Assembly (NCBI RefSeq): GCF_903933125.1
Contig: NZ_CAIZIZ010000517.1
Location: forward strand, 1 to 32,388
DNA length: 32,388 nucleotides
Source: an uncultured Lamprocystis sp.
GTDB taxonomy: Bacteria > Pseudomonadota > Gammaproteobacteria > Chromatiales > Chromatiaceae
Reading direction: 5' to 3'
The notes under the pieces were generated by a model. The model was given only the letters and a program-made list of their open reading frames with translations. It did not search any database and had not been told where the DNA came from. Made by a program: the position numbers and the translations under genes. Positions 23,898 to 32,388 of the stretch are shown here, one piece after another (position 1 is the stretch's first letter; each line of letters opens with the position of its first letter).

Positions 23898-25198
23898 GCG
23901 AAGAACTGAAGTCGGGGTATAAGAAAAGTGAGATAGGACCGATTCCGCTAACCTGGGAGTCTGTCAAGCTTGGCGAGATCTTCAAGTTCAAGAATGGATT
24001 AAACAAAGGAAAGGAATTCTTTGGCTATGGGACGCCGATCGTCAACTACATGGATGTATATAAAATTTCGGGTCTTTGTTTTTGCGATCTGAAAGGTCGC
24101 GTAACGGTTTCAAAGTTTGAACAGAAGGCGTTTGATGTTAAGAAGGGCGACGTTTTCTTTACGCGCACGTCCGAAACCGTTGATGAGGTAGGAATTGCGT
24201 CCGTCATGTTAGATGAAGCGACTAACACGGTTTTTAGTGGTTTTGTCCTGCGTGCCAGATCTTACAGTGACAGATTGGACGACCACTTCAAGAAATATTG
24301 CTTTGGTACGCATGGAGTTCGACGCCAGATAACCTCTGCCGCCAGTTACACGACGCGCGCCCTTACTAATGGCCGATTGCTTTCAGATGTAGTGATCGCA
24401 TGCCCTCCCGTCTCAGAGCAATGCGCCATCGCCGCTGCGTTGTTTGATGTGGATGCCCTCCTCGCCAAGCTCGATGCGCTCATCGTCAAGAAGCGCGACC
24501 TCAAGCAGGCCGCTATGCAGCAACTCCTTACCGGCCAGACCCGCCTGCCGGGGTTTGGCGGCACGGCAGGATACCTCCAAACCGATGTTGGATTAATTCC
24601 TGAAGATTGGGAGGTGCGGACATTTCGAGACATCTGTATGAAGATCCAGGATGGAACTCATTTCTCTCCGACACCCGGTGGAAACGACTATCTTTATATA
24701 ACCTCAAAGAACATCGGCCATGGTGCGCTCGACGTTACTAGCGCAGATCGCATCAGCGCGACCGAGCATGAAAACATCTATGGCCGCTGCGATGTCAAGA
24801 GAGGTGATTTATTGCTGACGAAAGATGGTGCCAACACGGGAAATGCAGCCATCAACACACTGGATGAACCATTTAGCCTCTTGTCAAGTGTCGCTTTTCT
24901 TCGATTCGACTGCCGGTTGCACTCGGCGCAGTTCTTCCTGTATCAAATTCTCTCCCAAAGCGGTCAACGGCGCCTCAAGCTAGAGATGAGTGGAAACGCG
25001 ATTACCCGGCTCACGCTCACGAAGATCAATGCCCTACGCATTCCGGTTGCGTCCATAAACGAACAAACCGCCATCGCCACCATCCTCTCCGACATGGACG
25101 CCGAGATCACCGCTCTCGAAGCCCGCCGCGACAAGACCCGCGACCTCAAGCAGGGCATGATGCAGGAACTGCTGACCGGGCGGATTCGCCTGGTATGA
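23894..25198 (+). CDS. hsdS: Type I restriction-modification specificity subunit
   Basis: This 434-residue subunit sets the DNA sequence recognised by the restriction enzyme. It has two target recognition domains (about 15-165 and 225-375). Each is followed by a conserved helical spacer: EQCAIAAALFDVDALLAKLD with LKQAAMQQLLTGQTRLPGF, and EQTAIATILSDMDAEITALE with LKQGMMQELLTGRIRLV. Both domains open with the family-type GPIPLTWESVKLGEI or GLIPEDWEVRTF. The start is fixed by GAGGGAGG at 23879-23886; a longer frame to 23783 would translate a REP. The recognition domains are clearly AT-richer than the spacers. It overlaps the next gene by ATGA. The target sequence cannot be read from the protein. 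Confidence 0.95.
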   Translation: MSEELKSGYKKSEIGPIPLTWESVKLGEIFKFKNGLNKGKEFFGYGTPIVNYMDVYKISGLCFCDLKGRVTVSKFEQKAFDVKKGDVFFTRTSETVDEVGIASVMLDEATNTVFSGFVLRARSYSDRLDDHFKKYCFGTHGVRRQITSAASYTTRALTNGRLLSDVVIACPPVSEQCAIAAALFDVDALLAKLDALIVKKRDLKQAAMQQLLTGQTRLPGFGGTAGYLQTDVGLIPEDWEVRTFRDICMKIQDGTHFSPTPGGNDYLYITSKNIGHGALDVTSADRISATEHENIYGRCDVKRGDLLLTKDGANTGNAAINTLDEPFSLLSSVAFLRFDCRLHSAQFFLYQILSQSGQRRLKLEMSGNAITRLTLTKINALRIPVASINEQTAIATILSDMDAEITALEARRDKTRDLKQGMMQELLTGRIRLV

Positions 25199-27063
25199 CC
25201 CCCGAGCAGATTCTCGACGCGCTCCACCTTGGCGAAGACCAGGACATCGAATTCAAGGCCGCCGAGGGCGGTCTGCCAAAGTCGATCTGGGAGACGGTCT
25301 CGGCCTTCGCGAACACCGACGGCGGCATGATCGTTCTGGGGGTCGCCGAGCGGAATGGGGATCTGGTCGTGGAGGGCGTGCGCAAGCCCGAGACCCTGCT
25401 CAAGGTCTTCTGGGACAGCCATAACAACGCCCAGAAGCTGAGTCGGCCAGTGTGTGGCTCAGCGGATATCGCGGTGGTGCCGGTCGAGGGGCGATCACTG
25501 CTGTGCATCCGGGTGCCCCGCATGGGCCGGCAACAGCGGCCGGTGTATATCAACCGGAATCTGCTGTCCGGCACGTACAAGCGCAACCACGAGGGAGACT
25601 ACCGCTGCACCGAGGCGGAGGTGCGCCAGATGTTGCGGGATGCGGGAGAAGAACCCTCCGATAACCTGATCCTGGACGGTTTCGACCTGGAGGACCTGGA
25701 CTCGGACACCCTAGACGCCTACCGCAACCGCTTTGCCTCGCGTGATCCTGACCATCCGTTTCTCGCCCTGAGCGATGCCAGTTTCCTCGAAAGCCTGGGC
25801 GCCCTGCGGCGCGACCGCCGCAGCGGGATGGAGGGCATCACCCTGGCGGGGCTGCTGATGTTCGGCAAGGAGCGCGGCCTACTGGATGCTCTGCCCCATT
25901 TTCATCTGGACTATCAGGAGCATCTGTCGTCCGATCCGGAGGAGCGCTGGACCTATCGCCTGACCCTGGATGGCAAGTGGCCCCCCAACCTGTTCAATTT
26001 CTACTACCGGGTCTACCCCCGGCTGGTCGAACGGCTGGACGTGCCGTTCAAGCTGGACCGGGCGGCGACCCGGCTGGAGGAAACCCATGTCCACGAGGCC
26101 CTGCGGGAGGCCCTGGTCAACACCCTGATCCATGCGGACCATCAGTCCACGCGGCCGACCACGATCATCAAGCGGCGGGATGCCTTCATCTTCAACAATC
26201 CCGGCCGCCTGCGCATCCCCAAGGAGCAGTTGTATCAGGGCGGGGTGAGCGATCCACGTAACCCCAGCTTGCAGAAGATGTTCCAGATGCTCGGCCTGGG
26301 CGAAAAGGCCGGTTCCGGGTTCCAGAAGATCCTGCGCGCCTGGCGCGAGCAGCAGTGGATGATCCCGCTGGTAGCCGAGAATCTGGAGATGGAGATGACC
26401 CGTGTCTGGCTACCGGTGGCCAGCATGATCCCCGAGGACGTTGAGCGGGAGCTGCGAGCGGTCGTCGGTAACGCCTATGGCCACCTGGGCGAGCTGGGAC
26501 GGGTGATTCTGATGCTGGCCCACCGCTTCGGCGAGGTAGGCAACGAGGATATCCAGCACTATCGGCGCGAGCACCCCCAAGACATCGGGACCCAGCTCCG
26601 CCAGTTGGTCGCCGCGCGCTGGCTGGACAAGGACGGACACGGCCGGGGGACCCGCTATCGCTGGCCCAGCGCGGCGGGCCGGGATTTGTTCGATGGCATC
26701 GCGGCAGATGAGGCGGCAGGCTCCGAACAAACCGGGCTTGCCTCCGAACATTCGGACGGCAGCTCCGAACATTTGGACGGCAGCTCCGAACATTTCGACT
26801 CCGAACAAGAGGCCCGCCTGGTCGCCCTGGCCGCCGCTGTCCAGGGCAAACCCAAGGTTCCCAAGCCCTTGATGGAAGAGATTATCCTTGCCCTGTGTGC
26901 GGAGGACTGGCTGTCGCTGCGGACCCTCGCCCGCCTGCTGAACAGGGAACCCGACTCACTCCGAAACCACTATATCAACGCCATGTTGCAGGATGGACGC
27001 TTGCAGGCCCGGGTGCCAGGCAAGCGGACACACCCGGACCAGGCTTATCGCAGGAGAGGTTAG
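25195..27063 (+). CDS. AlbA_2-domain ATP-binding protein (RecG-like C terminus)
   Basis: This 622-residue protein begins with an AlbA_2/Schlafen-type nucleic-acid-binding domain (EDQDIEFKAA, SAFANTDGGMIVLGV, RPVYINRNLLSGTYKRN). A GHKL-type ATP-binding region follows (HEALREALVNTLIHADH, DAFIFNNPGRLRIPKEQL, LGLGEKAGSGFQKIL). Two winged-helix-like segments then flank a short Ser-Glu-His repeat (residues 510-540). Such proteins are frequent companions of type I restriction systems; their role is not settled, though nucleic-acid sensing or regulation is plausible. It starts inside the hsdS stop (ATGA) and ends 3 bp before hsdR, so it is firmly in the operon. Confidence 0.85.
   Translation: MTPEQILDALHLGEDQDIEFKAAEGGLPKSIWETVSAFANTDGGMIVLGVAERNGDLVVEGVRKPETLLKVFWDSHNNAQKLSRPVCGSADIAVVPVEGRSLLCIRVPRMGRQQRPVYINRNLLSGTYKRNHEGDYRCTEAEVRQMLRDAGEEPSDNLILDGFDLEDLDSDTLDAYRNRFASRDPDHPFLALSDASFLESLGALRRDRRSGMEGITLAGLLMFGKERGLLDALPHFHLDYQEHLSSDPEERWTYRLTLDGKWPPNLFNFYYRVYPRLVERLDVPFKLDRAATRLEETHVHEALREALVNTLIHADHQSTRPTTIIKRRDAFIFNNPGRLRIPKEQLYQGGVSDPRNPSLQKMFQMLGLGEKAGSGFQKILRAWREQQWMIPLVAENLEMEMTRVWLPVASMIPEDVERELRAVVGNAYGHLGELGRVILMLAHRFGEVGNEDIQHYRREHPQDIGTQLRQLVAARWLDKDGHGRGTRYRWPSAAGRDLFDGIAADEAAGSEQTGLASEHSDGSSEHLDGSSEHFDSEQEARLVALAAAVQGKPKVPKPLMEEIILALCAEDWLSLRTLARLLNREPDSLRNHYINAMLQDGRLQARVPGKRTHPDQAYRRRG
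26721..26798 (+). repeat. 21-bp in-frame tandem repeat in the AlbA_2 gene
   Basis: Units start CTCCGAACA at 26721, 26742, 26763 and 26784 (the last is 15 bp), with another partial start at 26799. They encode SEQTGLA, SEHSDGS, SEHLDGS, SEHFD and SEQEA. All changes keep the reading frame. The repeat forms an acidic, flexible linker between two helical domains. Confidence 0.9.
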
Positions 27064-27066
27064 ACC

Positions 27067-30000
27067 ATGAGCACGGTCGGGCAGATCGAGAAGAAGACCC
27101 AGGAGCGAATCGTCTCCCTGTTTCGCGACCGGTTGGGCTACGACTATCTGGGCAATTGGATCGAGCGCCCCGGTAACGCCAACATTGAGCCGGAATACCT
27201 CACCGCCTGGCTCAAGAAGCAAGGTGTGAGCGAGACCCTCATCAAACGGGCGCTGCATGAACTGAACCGCGTGGCGTCGGATACCAGCAAGTGCCTCTAC
27301 GACCGCAACCGGGCGGTCTATGAACTGCTGCGCTATGGGGTGAAGGTTCAGCCGGGGGCGGGCGAGAACAAGGTCACGGTGTGGCTGGTCGACTGGAAGG
27401 ACCCGCAGAACAATCATTTCGCCATTGCCGAAGAGGTGACGGTGAAAGGCACAGACGCCAAGGCCAGCACCAAGAGGCCGGACATCGTGCTCTATATCAA
27501 CGGCATTGCGGTGGCCATCCTGGAGTTGAAGCGCTCCACGGTCTCGCTGGCCGAGGGCATCCGCCAGACCCTGGACAACCAGCAGAAGCAGTTCATCGAG
27601 CCCTTCTTCTCGACCATGCAGTGGGTGATGGCAGGGAGCGACAGTGAGGGGATGCGCTACGGCACGGTCGAGACACCGGAGACCTATTACCTGCGGTGGG
27701 TAGAGGACACCGGCCTCTGGGCAGCCGAGCCGAACGGGCTTGACCGGCACCTGTTGCAGGTCTGCACCAAGGCGCGGCTGCTGGAGTTGATGCACGACTT
27801 CGTGGTGTTCGACGCGGGCATCAAGAAGCTGTGCCGCCAGAACCAGTTCTTCGGCGTCAAGGAGGCCCAGAAGTTCATCCGGCGGCGCGAGGGCGGGATC
27901 ATCTGGCACACCCAAGGCAGCGGCAAGTCGCTGACGATGGTCTGGTTAGCCAAGTGGATACTGGAGAACTGCCCCGGCGCACGGGTGTTGATCATTACCG
28001 ACCGGACCGAGCTGGACGAGCAGATTGAGAAGGTATTCAGGGGCGTCAATGAGTCCATCTACCGCACGACCAGTGGTGCGGACCTGATCGATACGCTGAA
28101 CGGTACCGAGGAACCCCTGATCTGCTCGCTGGTGCACAAGTTTGGTCGCCAAGGAAACGATGAGGCGCCGGGCGAGGACGGAACCAAGGCGTTCATTGAG
28201 GCCATCCGGAAGGTCCCGGCCAACTTCAAGGCCAAGGGCGACATCCATGTGTTCGTGGATGAATGCCACCGTACCCAGTCCGGCGATCTGCACCAGGCAA
28301 TGAAGGCGCTGCTGCCCAATGCGCTGTTCATTGGCTTCACCGGCACCCCGCTGCTGAAATCGGACAAGGCGCGCAGTATCGAGGTCTTCGGCCGCTATAT
28401 CCACACCTACAAGTTCGATCAGGCGGTGCGCGAGGGCGTGGTCCTGGACCTGCGCTACGAGGCGCGGGACATCGATCAGACACTGACCAGCAAGGCCAAG
28501 GTCGACCAGTGGTTCGAGACCAAGACCCAGGGCCTAAACGACCTGGCCAAGGCGCAACTCAAGCAGAAGTGGGGGACCATGCAGCGGGTGCTGTCCAGTC
28601 GGGGCCGACTGGAACAGATCGTCGCCGACATCCTGCTCGATATGAATACCAAGCCCCGGCTGATGGACGGCCACGGCAATGCCATGCTGGTGGCGGGCAG
28701 CATCTACGAGGCATGTAAGTTCTACGAACTGTTCGCGCGCTCGGAACTCAATGGCCGGTGCGCCATCATCACGAGCTATGCACCGACCGTCGCCGACAGC
28801 AAGGGCGAGACGACCGGCACCGGCGAGACTGACAACTTGTTCAAGTACCAGGTCTATCAGCAGATGCTGGCGGACTGGTTCAACGAGCCGCCCGAGGCCG
28901 CCATCAAGAAAGCGGAGCGGTTCGAGCGGGAGGCGAAAAAGCAATTCATTGATGCCCCAGGCCAGATGAAGCTGCTGATCGTCGTGGACAAACTGCTGAC
29001 CGGCTTCGATGCGCCATCCGCGACCTATCTCTATATCGATAAACAGATGCAGGACCATGGCCTGTTCCAAGCCATCTGCCGGGTCAACCGGCTGGACGGT
29101 GTCAGCAAGGATTATGGCTACATCATCGACTACAAGGACCTGTTCAAGCGTCTGGAGTGGGCGGTCGAAGACTATACCAGCGGGGCCTTCGATGCCTATG
29201 ACAAGGCCGACGTGCAGGGCTTGTTGAAGGATCGGCTGGCCGAGGCGCGCGAGGATCTGGAAGAGGCCCGCGAGGCGGTCAAGGCGCTGTGCGAGCCGGT
29301 GGAGGCACCGCGCGAAGAACTGGATTACTTCCATTGGTTCTGCGCCAAGGACTCAGGCGATGCCGAGCAACTCAAGGAGAACGAACCCAAGCGGGTGAAG
29401 CTCTACAAGTTCGTGGCCGCCTTGCTGCGCAGCTTCGCCAACATTGCCAATGAACTTGCCGCGGCTGGCTACGACAGCGATGAGATCGAGCGCATCAAGA
29501 ATGAGGTGGATCATTTCGCCAAGGTCAGCGCGACGGTCAAGCGCAACAGCGGCGACTACATCGATCTGAAGGCGTTCGAGCCGGCCATGCGGCACCTGAT
29601 CGACACCTACATCCGCGCGCAGGAGAGCGAGGCAATCTCCGACTTCGACGACCTGAGCCTGATCGCCCTGATCGTCGAACGCGGTCCCGCGGCGGTGGAT
29701 GCGCTCCCCAAGGGGATCCGCAAGAGCGAGGGCGCGGTGGCGGAGACCATCGAGAACAACGTCCGCCGGATCATCGTCAACGAGACCCCGGTCGACCCGG
29801 CCTACTATGAGAAGATGTCCAAGCTCCTGGATGCCCTGATCGAGCAGCGGCGCAAGGGGATGCTGACCTACAAGGACTACCTGGAAAAAATCGCCAAGCT
29901 GACCAGGGATGCGACGCTGCCGGGTGGCGGTCCGGGCGGCTATCCTCCGAACGTGAAGACTGCGGCTCAACGGGCGCTCTACAACAATCTGGGCCAGGAC

Positions 30001-30237
30001 GCGGGGCTGACTTTGGCGGTGGACGCGGCGATCGAGGCCAGCCGCATGGATGGCTGGCGCGACAGCACCATGAAGGCCAAGCGGGTGCGGCTGGCGATCC
30101 GCACGGCGCTCCAGCAGGCCCATGCGGCGTCGCAGGCCCCGGGCGGTCTCGATGATGGCGACGGTCGCGACAGCTACGCGATCGAGGCGGAAGCGACGCG
30201 CCTACTCGAACTGGCGAAGCATCAGAGTGATTACTGA
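27067..30237 (+). CDS. hsdR: Type I restriction enzyme R subunit
   Basis: This 1056-residue motor and nuclease subunit cuts DNA after ATP-driven translocation. The N-terminal PD-(D/E)XK nuclease has RPDIVLYINGIAVAILELKR (Asp139, Glu153, Lys155). Helicase motifs follow: Walker A HTQGSGKS (GSGKS at 284-288), Walker B VFVDECHRTQ (Asp398), motif III FIGFTGTPLL, then LLIVVDKLLTGFDAP and QAICRVNRLDG. A helical C-terminal region should contact the HsdM/HsdS core. All catalytic residues are intact and the length is usual. The start is well supported by AGGAGAGG seven bases upstream. It overlaps the metallopeptidase gene by 11 bp. Confidence 0.96.
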   Translation: MSTVGQIEKKTQERIVSLFRDRLGYDYLGNWIERPGNANIEPEYLTAWLKKQGVSETLIKRALHELNRVASDTSKCLYDRNRAVYELLRYGVKVQPGAGENKVTVWLVDWKDPQNNHFAIAEEVTVKGTDAKASTKRPDIVLYINGIAVAILELKRSTVSLAEGIRQTLDNQQKQFIEPFFSTMQWVMAGSDSEGMRYGTVETPETYYLRWVEDTGLWAAEPNGLDRHLLQVCTKARLLELMHDFVVFDAGIKKLCRQNQFFGVKEAQKFIRRREGGIIWHTQGSGKSLTMVWLAKWILENCPGARVLIITDRTELDEQIEKVFRGVNESIYRTTSGADLIDTLNGTEEPLICSLVHKFGRQGNDEAPGEDGTKAFIEAIRKVPANFKAKGDIHVFVDECHRTQSGDLHQAMKALLPNALFIGFTGTPLLKSDKARSIEVFGRYIHTYKFDQAVREGVVLDLRYEARDIDQTLTSKAKVDQWFETKTQGLNDLAKAQLKQKWGTMQRVLSSRGRLEQIVADILLDMNTKPRLMDGHGNAMLVAGSIYEACKFYELFARSELNGRCAIITSYAPTVADSKGETTGTGETDNLFKYQVYQQMLADWFNEPPEAAIKKAERFEREAKKQFIDAPGQMKLLIVVDKLLTGFDAPSATYLYIDKQMQDHGLFQAICRVNRLDGVSKDYGYIIDYKDLFKRLEWAVEDYTSGAFDAYDKADVQGLLKDRLAEAREDLEEAREAVKALCEPVEAPREELDYFHWFCAKDSGDAEQLKENEPKRVKLYKFVAALLRSFANIANELAAAGYDSDEIERIKNEVDHFAKVSATVKRNSGDYIDLKAFEPAMRHLIDTYIRAQESEAISDFDDLSLIALIVERGPAAVDALPKGIRKSEGAVAETIENNVRRIIVNETPVDPAYYEKMSKLLDALIEQRRKGMLTYKDYLEKIAKLTRDATLPGGGPGGYPPNVKTAAQRALYNNLGQDAGLTLAVDAAIEASRMDGWRDSTMKAKRVRLAIRTALQQAHAASQAPGGLDDGDGRDSYAIEAEATRLLELAKHQSDY

Positions 30238-30955
30238 GACCCGGCACCTGACGATCTCGGGTATCGAGGTCGAAGTGGTGCGCAAAGACATCAAGAACCT
30301 CCACCTGGGCGTCTACCCGCCGCTCGGGCGCGTGCGCGTGGCCGCGCCGCTCGTGCTCGGGGACGAGGCGGTGCGACTGGCCGTCATCGACAAGCTGGGA
30401 TGGATCAAACGGCAGCGAGCCAGGTTCGTCCAGCAACCCCGCCAGTCCCAGCGCGAGATGGTGAGCGGCGAGAGCCATTGGTTCCTGGGGCGGCGCTATC
30501 GTCTACGGGTCTGCGAACAAGCGGGTCAGCCCAGGGTGGCGGTGCGCGACCTGGCCGCCCTTGAGCTGTTGGTGCGCCCCGGCTCCGACGCGGCGCAGCG
30601 GGAGGCCATCCTGGTGCGCTGGTACCGCGAGCAGCTCAAGGCGCTGGTTCCGCCGCTGCTGGATCAGTGGCAGTCGGCCTTGGGGGTGCAGGTCGCCGAC
30701 TGGGGCATCAAGCGGATGAAGACCCGCTGGGGGAGCTGCAACCCGGCCACGCGCCGCGTCTGGTTCAATCTGGAACTGGCCAAGAAGCCGGTGCAGTGTC
30801 TGGAGTACATCGTGGCCCATGAGCTGACTCACCTGCTGGAGCGACACCATGACGCGCGGTTCACGGCCCTGCTGGACCGCCTGATGCCGCAATGGCCGCA
30901 CTATCGAGACCTGCTCAACAGCCTGCCGCTGGCCCATGAGGAGTGGCGGGACTGA
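30227..30955 (+). CDS. YgjP-like (DUF45) zinc metallopeptidase
   Basis: This 242-residue protein belongs to the YgjP/DUF45 group. It has the family signature RMKTRWGSCNPATRRVWFNLEL, followed by the zinc motif EYIVAHELTHLLERHHDARF (His198, Glu199, His202, with His207 or His208 as a candidate third ligand). No signal peptide is seen, so it is cytoplasmic. I chose GTG 30227, which overlaps the end of hsdR by 11 bp; a frame from 30122 would add 35 Arg-rich residues that look like shadow coding. The protein is often found at the end of type I restriction operons. Its substrate is not established, but trimming or turnover of the HsdR complex is one possibility. Confidence 0.88.
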   Translation: MITETRHLTISGIEVEVVRKDIKNLHLGVYPPLGRVRVAAPLVLGDEAVRLAVIDKLGWIKRQRARFVQQPRQSQREMVSGESHWFLGRRYRLRVCEQAGQPRVAVRDLAALELLVRPGSDAAQREAILVRWYREQLKALVPPLLDQWQSALGVQVADWGIKRMKTRWGSCNPATRRVWFNLELAKKPVQCLEYIVAHELTHLLERHHDARFTALLDRLMPQWPHYRDLLNSLPLAHEEWRD

Positions 30956-31045
30956 CAGGTCGCGCCCCCCGCCGCGGTCATACGCATGGACGCCTAGGCT
31001 CGGGTACCGACAGCAGTTCCAATCGAGAGACTGACGTGAAACCGC

Positions 31046-32388
31046 CTAACCGCTCATCGCCCGACGCAGCCAGAGTTCCAGAATCAACAGCGGCCACACC
31101 TGATAAACAGAGAAGCAGCCGGGTCGCGCCTGATGTTCCACCAGCCCGCGCAACGCCGCGGCATCAAGCAGGCTACCGAGTCGACTGGACGGCGCGAGCA
31201 GCAGGTCGCGCGCCAGGTCCAGCGTCGCCTCTTTGGACCAGGCACTGGACGGCAGTCCAAACCCCATCTTGCGGCGATGCATCCATTCCGCCGGCAGGTA
31301 GCGGATCGCCAAATCCTTGAGGATGCGCTTGGTTTCGGCCGGTGGCCGCCAACAGGCGGACAGCGGCATTCCCTGTGCAAGTTGGGCCACGTCGCGATCC
31401 AGCAGGGGGCAGCGGACCTCCAGTGAGACCTGCATACTCATGCGGTCGACCTTGGGCAGGACCGCCCCCGGCAAATAGGTCTCGGCGTCCAGTGCGCGCA
31501 TCCGATGCATCAGCGGCTGGCCGGGATCATTGAGCAGCACCCGCCAGTCCGCCAGGGAGTGCGCGACGGCGGCGGGCAGCCCACCGGTGAGTGCGCCGAC
31601 CTGCTCGGGCTGAAAGATCAGCCACCGCGGGGACAGGTAGCCGTCCGCCGGGGTGGCGCCGCGCCGGGTGCGCACCGCGCGCACCAGCCGCTGGACGCGA
31701 CTGCCCTGCTCCGCCAGCGTGTCGCGATAGCGTCCGTAGCCGCCGAACAGTTCGTCGCCGCCGTCCCCGGAGAGGGCCACGGTGACCTGCCCGCGGGTAA
31801 AGCGCGACAGCAAGTAGGTCGGCAGACAGGAGGAATCCCCATTGGGTTCGTCCAGCCGGTCGGCGATCTCGTGGACGAGCTGCAATGCATCCGGGCTCAG
31901 GATCTCCTCGTGGTGATCGGTCCCGAGATGCTGCGCCACTTCCCTGGCATACAGGTGCTCGGTCTCCGTGGTCCCGCCGAAGCCAATGGAAAAGGTGCTC
32001 AAGGGCCGACCCAGCTCTTGCGTGACCATCGCGGCCACTAACGCCGAATCCACACCGCCAGAGAGAAAAGCGCCCAGCGGCACGTCACTCATCAGCCGCT
32101 TGCGCACCGCCTCCCGGACCCGCAAGCGCAGCTCTTCCGCGCGCTCGGCATAGGACGGTCCGCCCGAACCCCGCGGCTCGGTGGGTGTGAAACTGAAGTA
32201 GCGTTGTGGCTCGCGCACCCGAATGGTCCCGCCATCGGTGTCCACCACCAGGGTGGAACCAGGCAGGAGCTTGCGCACCGAGCGGTAGATGCTGAAGGGC
32301 GCGGGGACGTACTGGAGCAACAGAAAATACGCCAGCGCGTCCTGATCGATGGTCGCGTCGAACCCCGGCATCCGGGTGAGCGCCTGCA
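31046..32388 (-). CDS. Asparagine synthase-like protein, partial (5' end outside window)
   Basis: The frame is open to the right edge of the window and encodes the C-terminal ~447 residues of an AsnB-type amidotransferase. Visible parts are YVPAPFSIYRSVRKLLPG, the ATP-pyrophosphatase loop FLSGGVDSALVAAM, VALSGDGGDELFGGYGRY, SLEVRCPLLDRDVAQLAQ and RRKMGFGLPSSAW. The glutaminase domain with the catalytic Cys should lie beyond the window. It is clearly different from the AsnB at 13761. Homologues of this type are common in exopolysaccharide clusters, so it probably belongs to the same glycan locus, with the restriction operon lying between. The stop TAG is at 31046-31048. Confidence 0.93.
   Translation of the reverse strand, partial: QALTRMPGFDATIDQDALAYFLLLQYVPAPFSIYRSVRKLLPGSTLVVDTDGGTIRVREPQRYFSFTPTEPRGSGGPSYAERAEELRLRVREAVRKRLMSDVPLGAFLSGGVDSALVAAMVTQELGRPLSTFSIGFGGTTETEHLYAREVAQHLGTDHHEEILSPDALQLVHEIADRLDEPNGDSSCLPTYLLSRFTRGQVTVALSGDGGDELFGGYGRYRDTLAEQGSRVQRLVRAVRTRRGATPADGYLSPRWLIFQPEQVGALTGGLPAAVAHSLADWRVLLNDPGQPLMHRMRALDAETYLPGAVLPKVDRMSMQVSLEVRCPLLDRDVAQLAQGMPLSACWRPPAETKRILKDLAIRYLPAEWMHRRKMGFGLPSSAWSKEATLDLARDLLLAPSSRLGSLLDAAALRGLVEHQARPGCFSVYQVWPLLILELWLRRAMSG

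Noticed and set aside
30122-30226. Longer start for the YgjP-like gene
   Set aside because: The extra residues are Arg-rich and lie wholly inside hsdR; GTG 30227 gives the normal family start.
31008-31025. GACAGCAGTTCCAAT in the gap after the YgjP-like gene, similar to the left end of the element at 5218
   Set aside because: The match is only about a dozen bases and no matching opposite end is present, so chance cannot be excluded.

Overview
This is a GC-rich chromosomal segment from a proteobacterium, most likely a gammaproteobacterium of the Chromatiaceae (purple sulfur bacteria) or a near relative. That placement is inference from the protein flavour, codon use and the type of REP palindromes; there is no rRNA or other marker gene. 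I saw no tRNA, rRNA, CRISPR array or complete insertion sequence.

Layout. (1) 1-480: non-coding, with two kinds of REP palindrome. (2) 502-1254: a SAM methyltransferase on +, separated by a long hairpin from a convergent minus-strand operon etfB-etfA-acyl-CoA dehydrogenase (5060-1418), an acyl-CoA oxidation module with its electron-transfer flavoprotein. (3) 5061-5443: REP-rich spacer. (4) An MBL-fold hydrolase (-) divergent from a DUF2189 membrane protein (+). (5) 7578-8000: decayed tail of a hybrid histidine kinase. (6) 8064-19115: an envelope or extracellular glycan cluster. It holds a sulfotransferase (-), then on + two paralogous large GT-C-like membrane proteins that flank a lower-GC methyltransferase, an AsnB-type amidotransferase, a methyltransferase, a polyprenyl-phosphate-sugar-synthase-like GT2, a flippase-like (UPF0104) membrane protein, and a methyltransferase frameshifted near its 3' end. 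(7) 19197-30955: a type I restriction-modification operon with accessory genes: hsdM, fic, a broken yhcG-type nuclease gene, a RAYT transposase with its REP elements, hsdS, an AlbA_2/GHKL ATP-binding protein, hsdR and a YgjP-like zinc metallopeptidase. (8) 31046 to the right edge: a second asparagine synthase-like gene (-), whose 5' end lies outside the window.

How the genes work together. In the glycan cluster, the GT2 enzyme could make a lipid-linked sugar, the UPF0104 protein could help its translocation or act as a membrane partner, and the two GT-C-like proteins could transfer it on the periplasmic side. AsnB, the methyltransferases and the sulfotransferase would decorate the product. 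In the restriction operon most genes overlap by ATGA or GTGA or lie within a few bases, which points to co-transcription. The one exception is where a REP/RAYT unit has replaced the middle of yhcG. The HsdS recognition domains are much richer in AT than the rest of the operon, as expected for specificity exchange.

Most notable points: a REP family whose stems covary while the GTAG tetranucleotide and the apical loop stay constant; the RAYT unit embedded in a defence operon with the two ends of yhcG still recognisable; the duplicated GT-C-like proteins with a shared N-terminal DPRTNGR module; the 11-bp direct repeats just upstream of fic; and the frameshift at the glycan/restriction junction.
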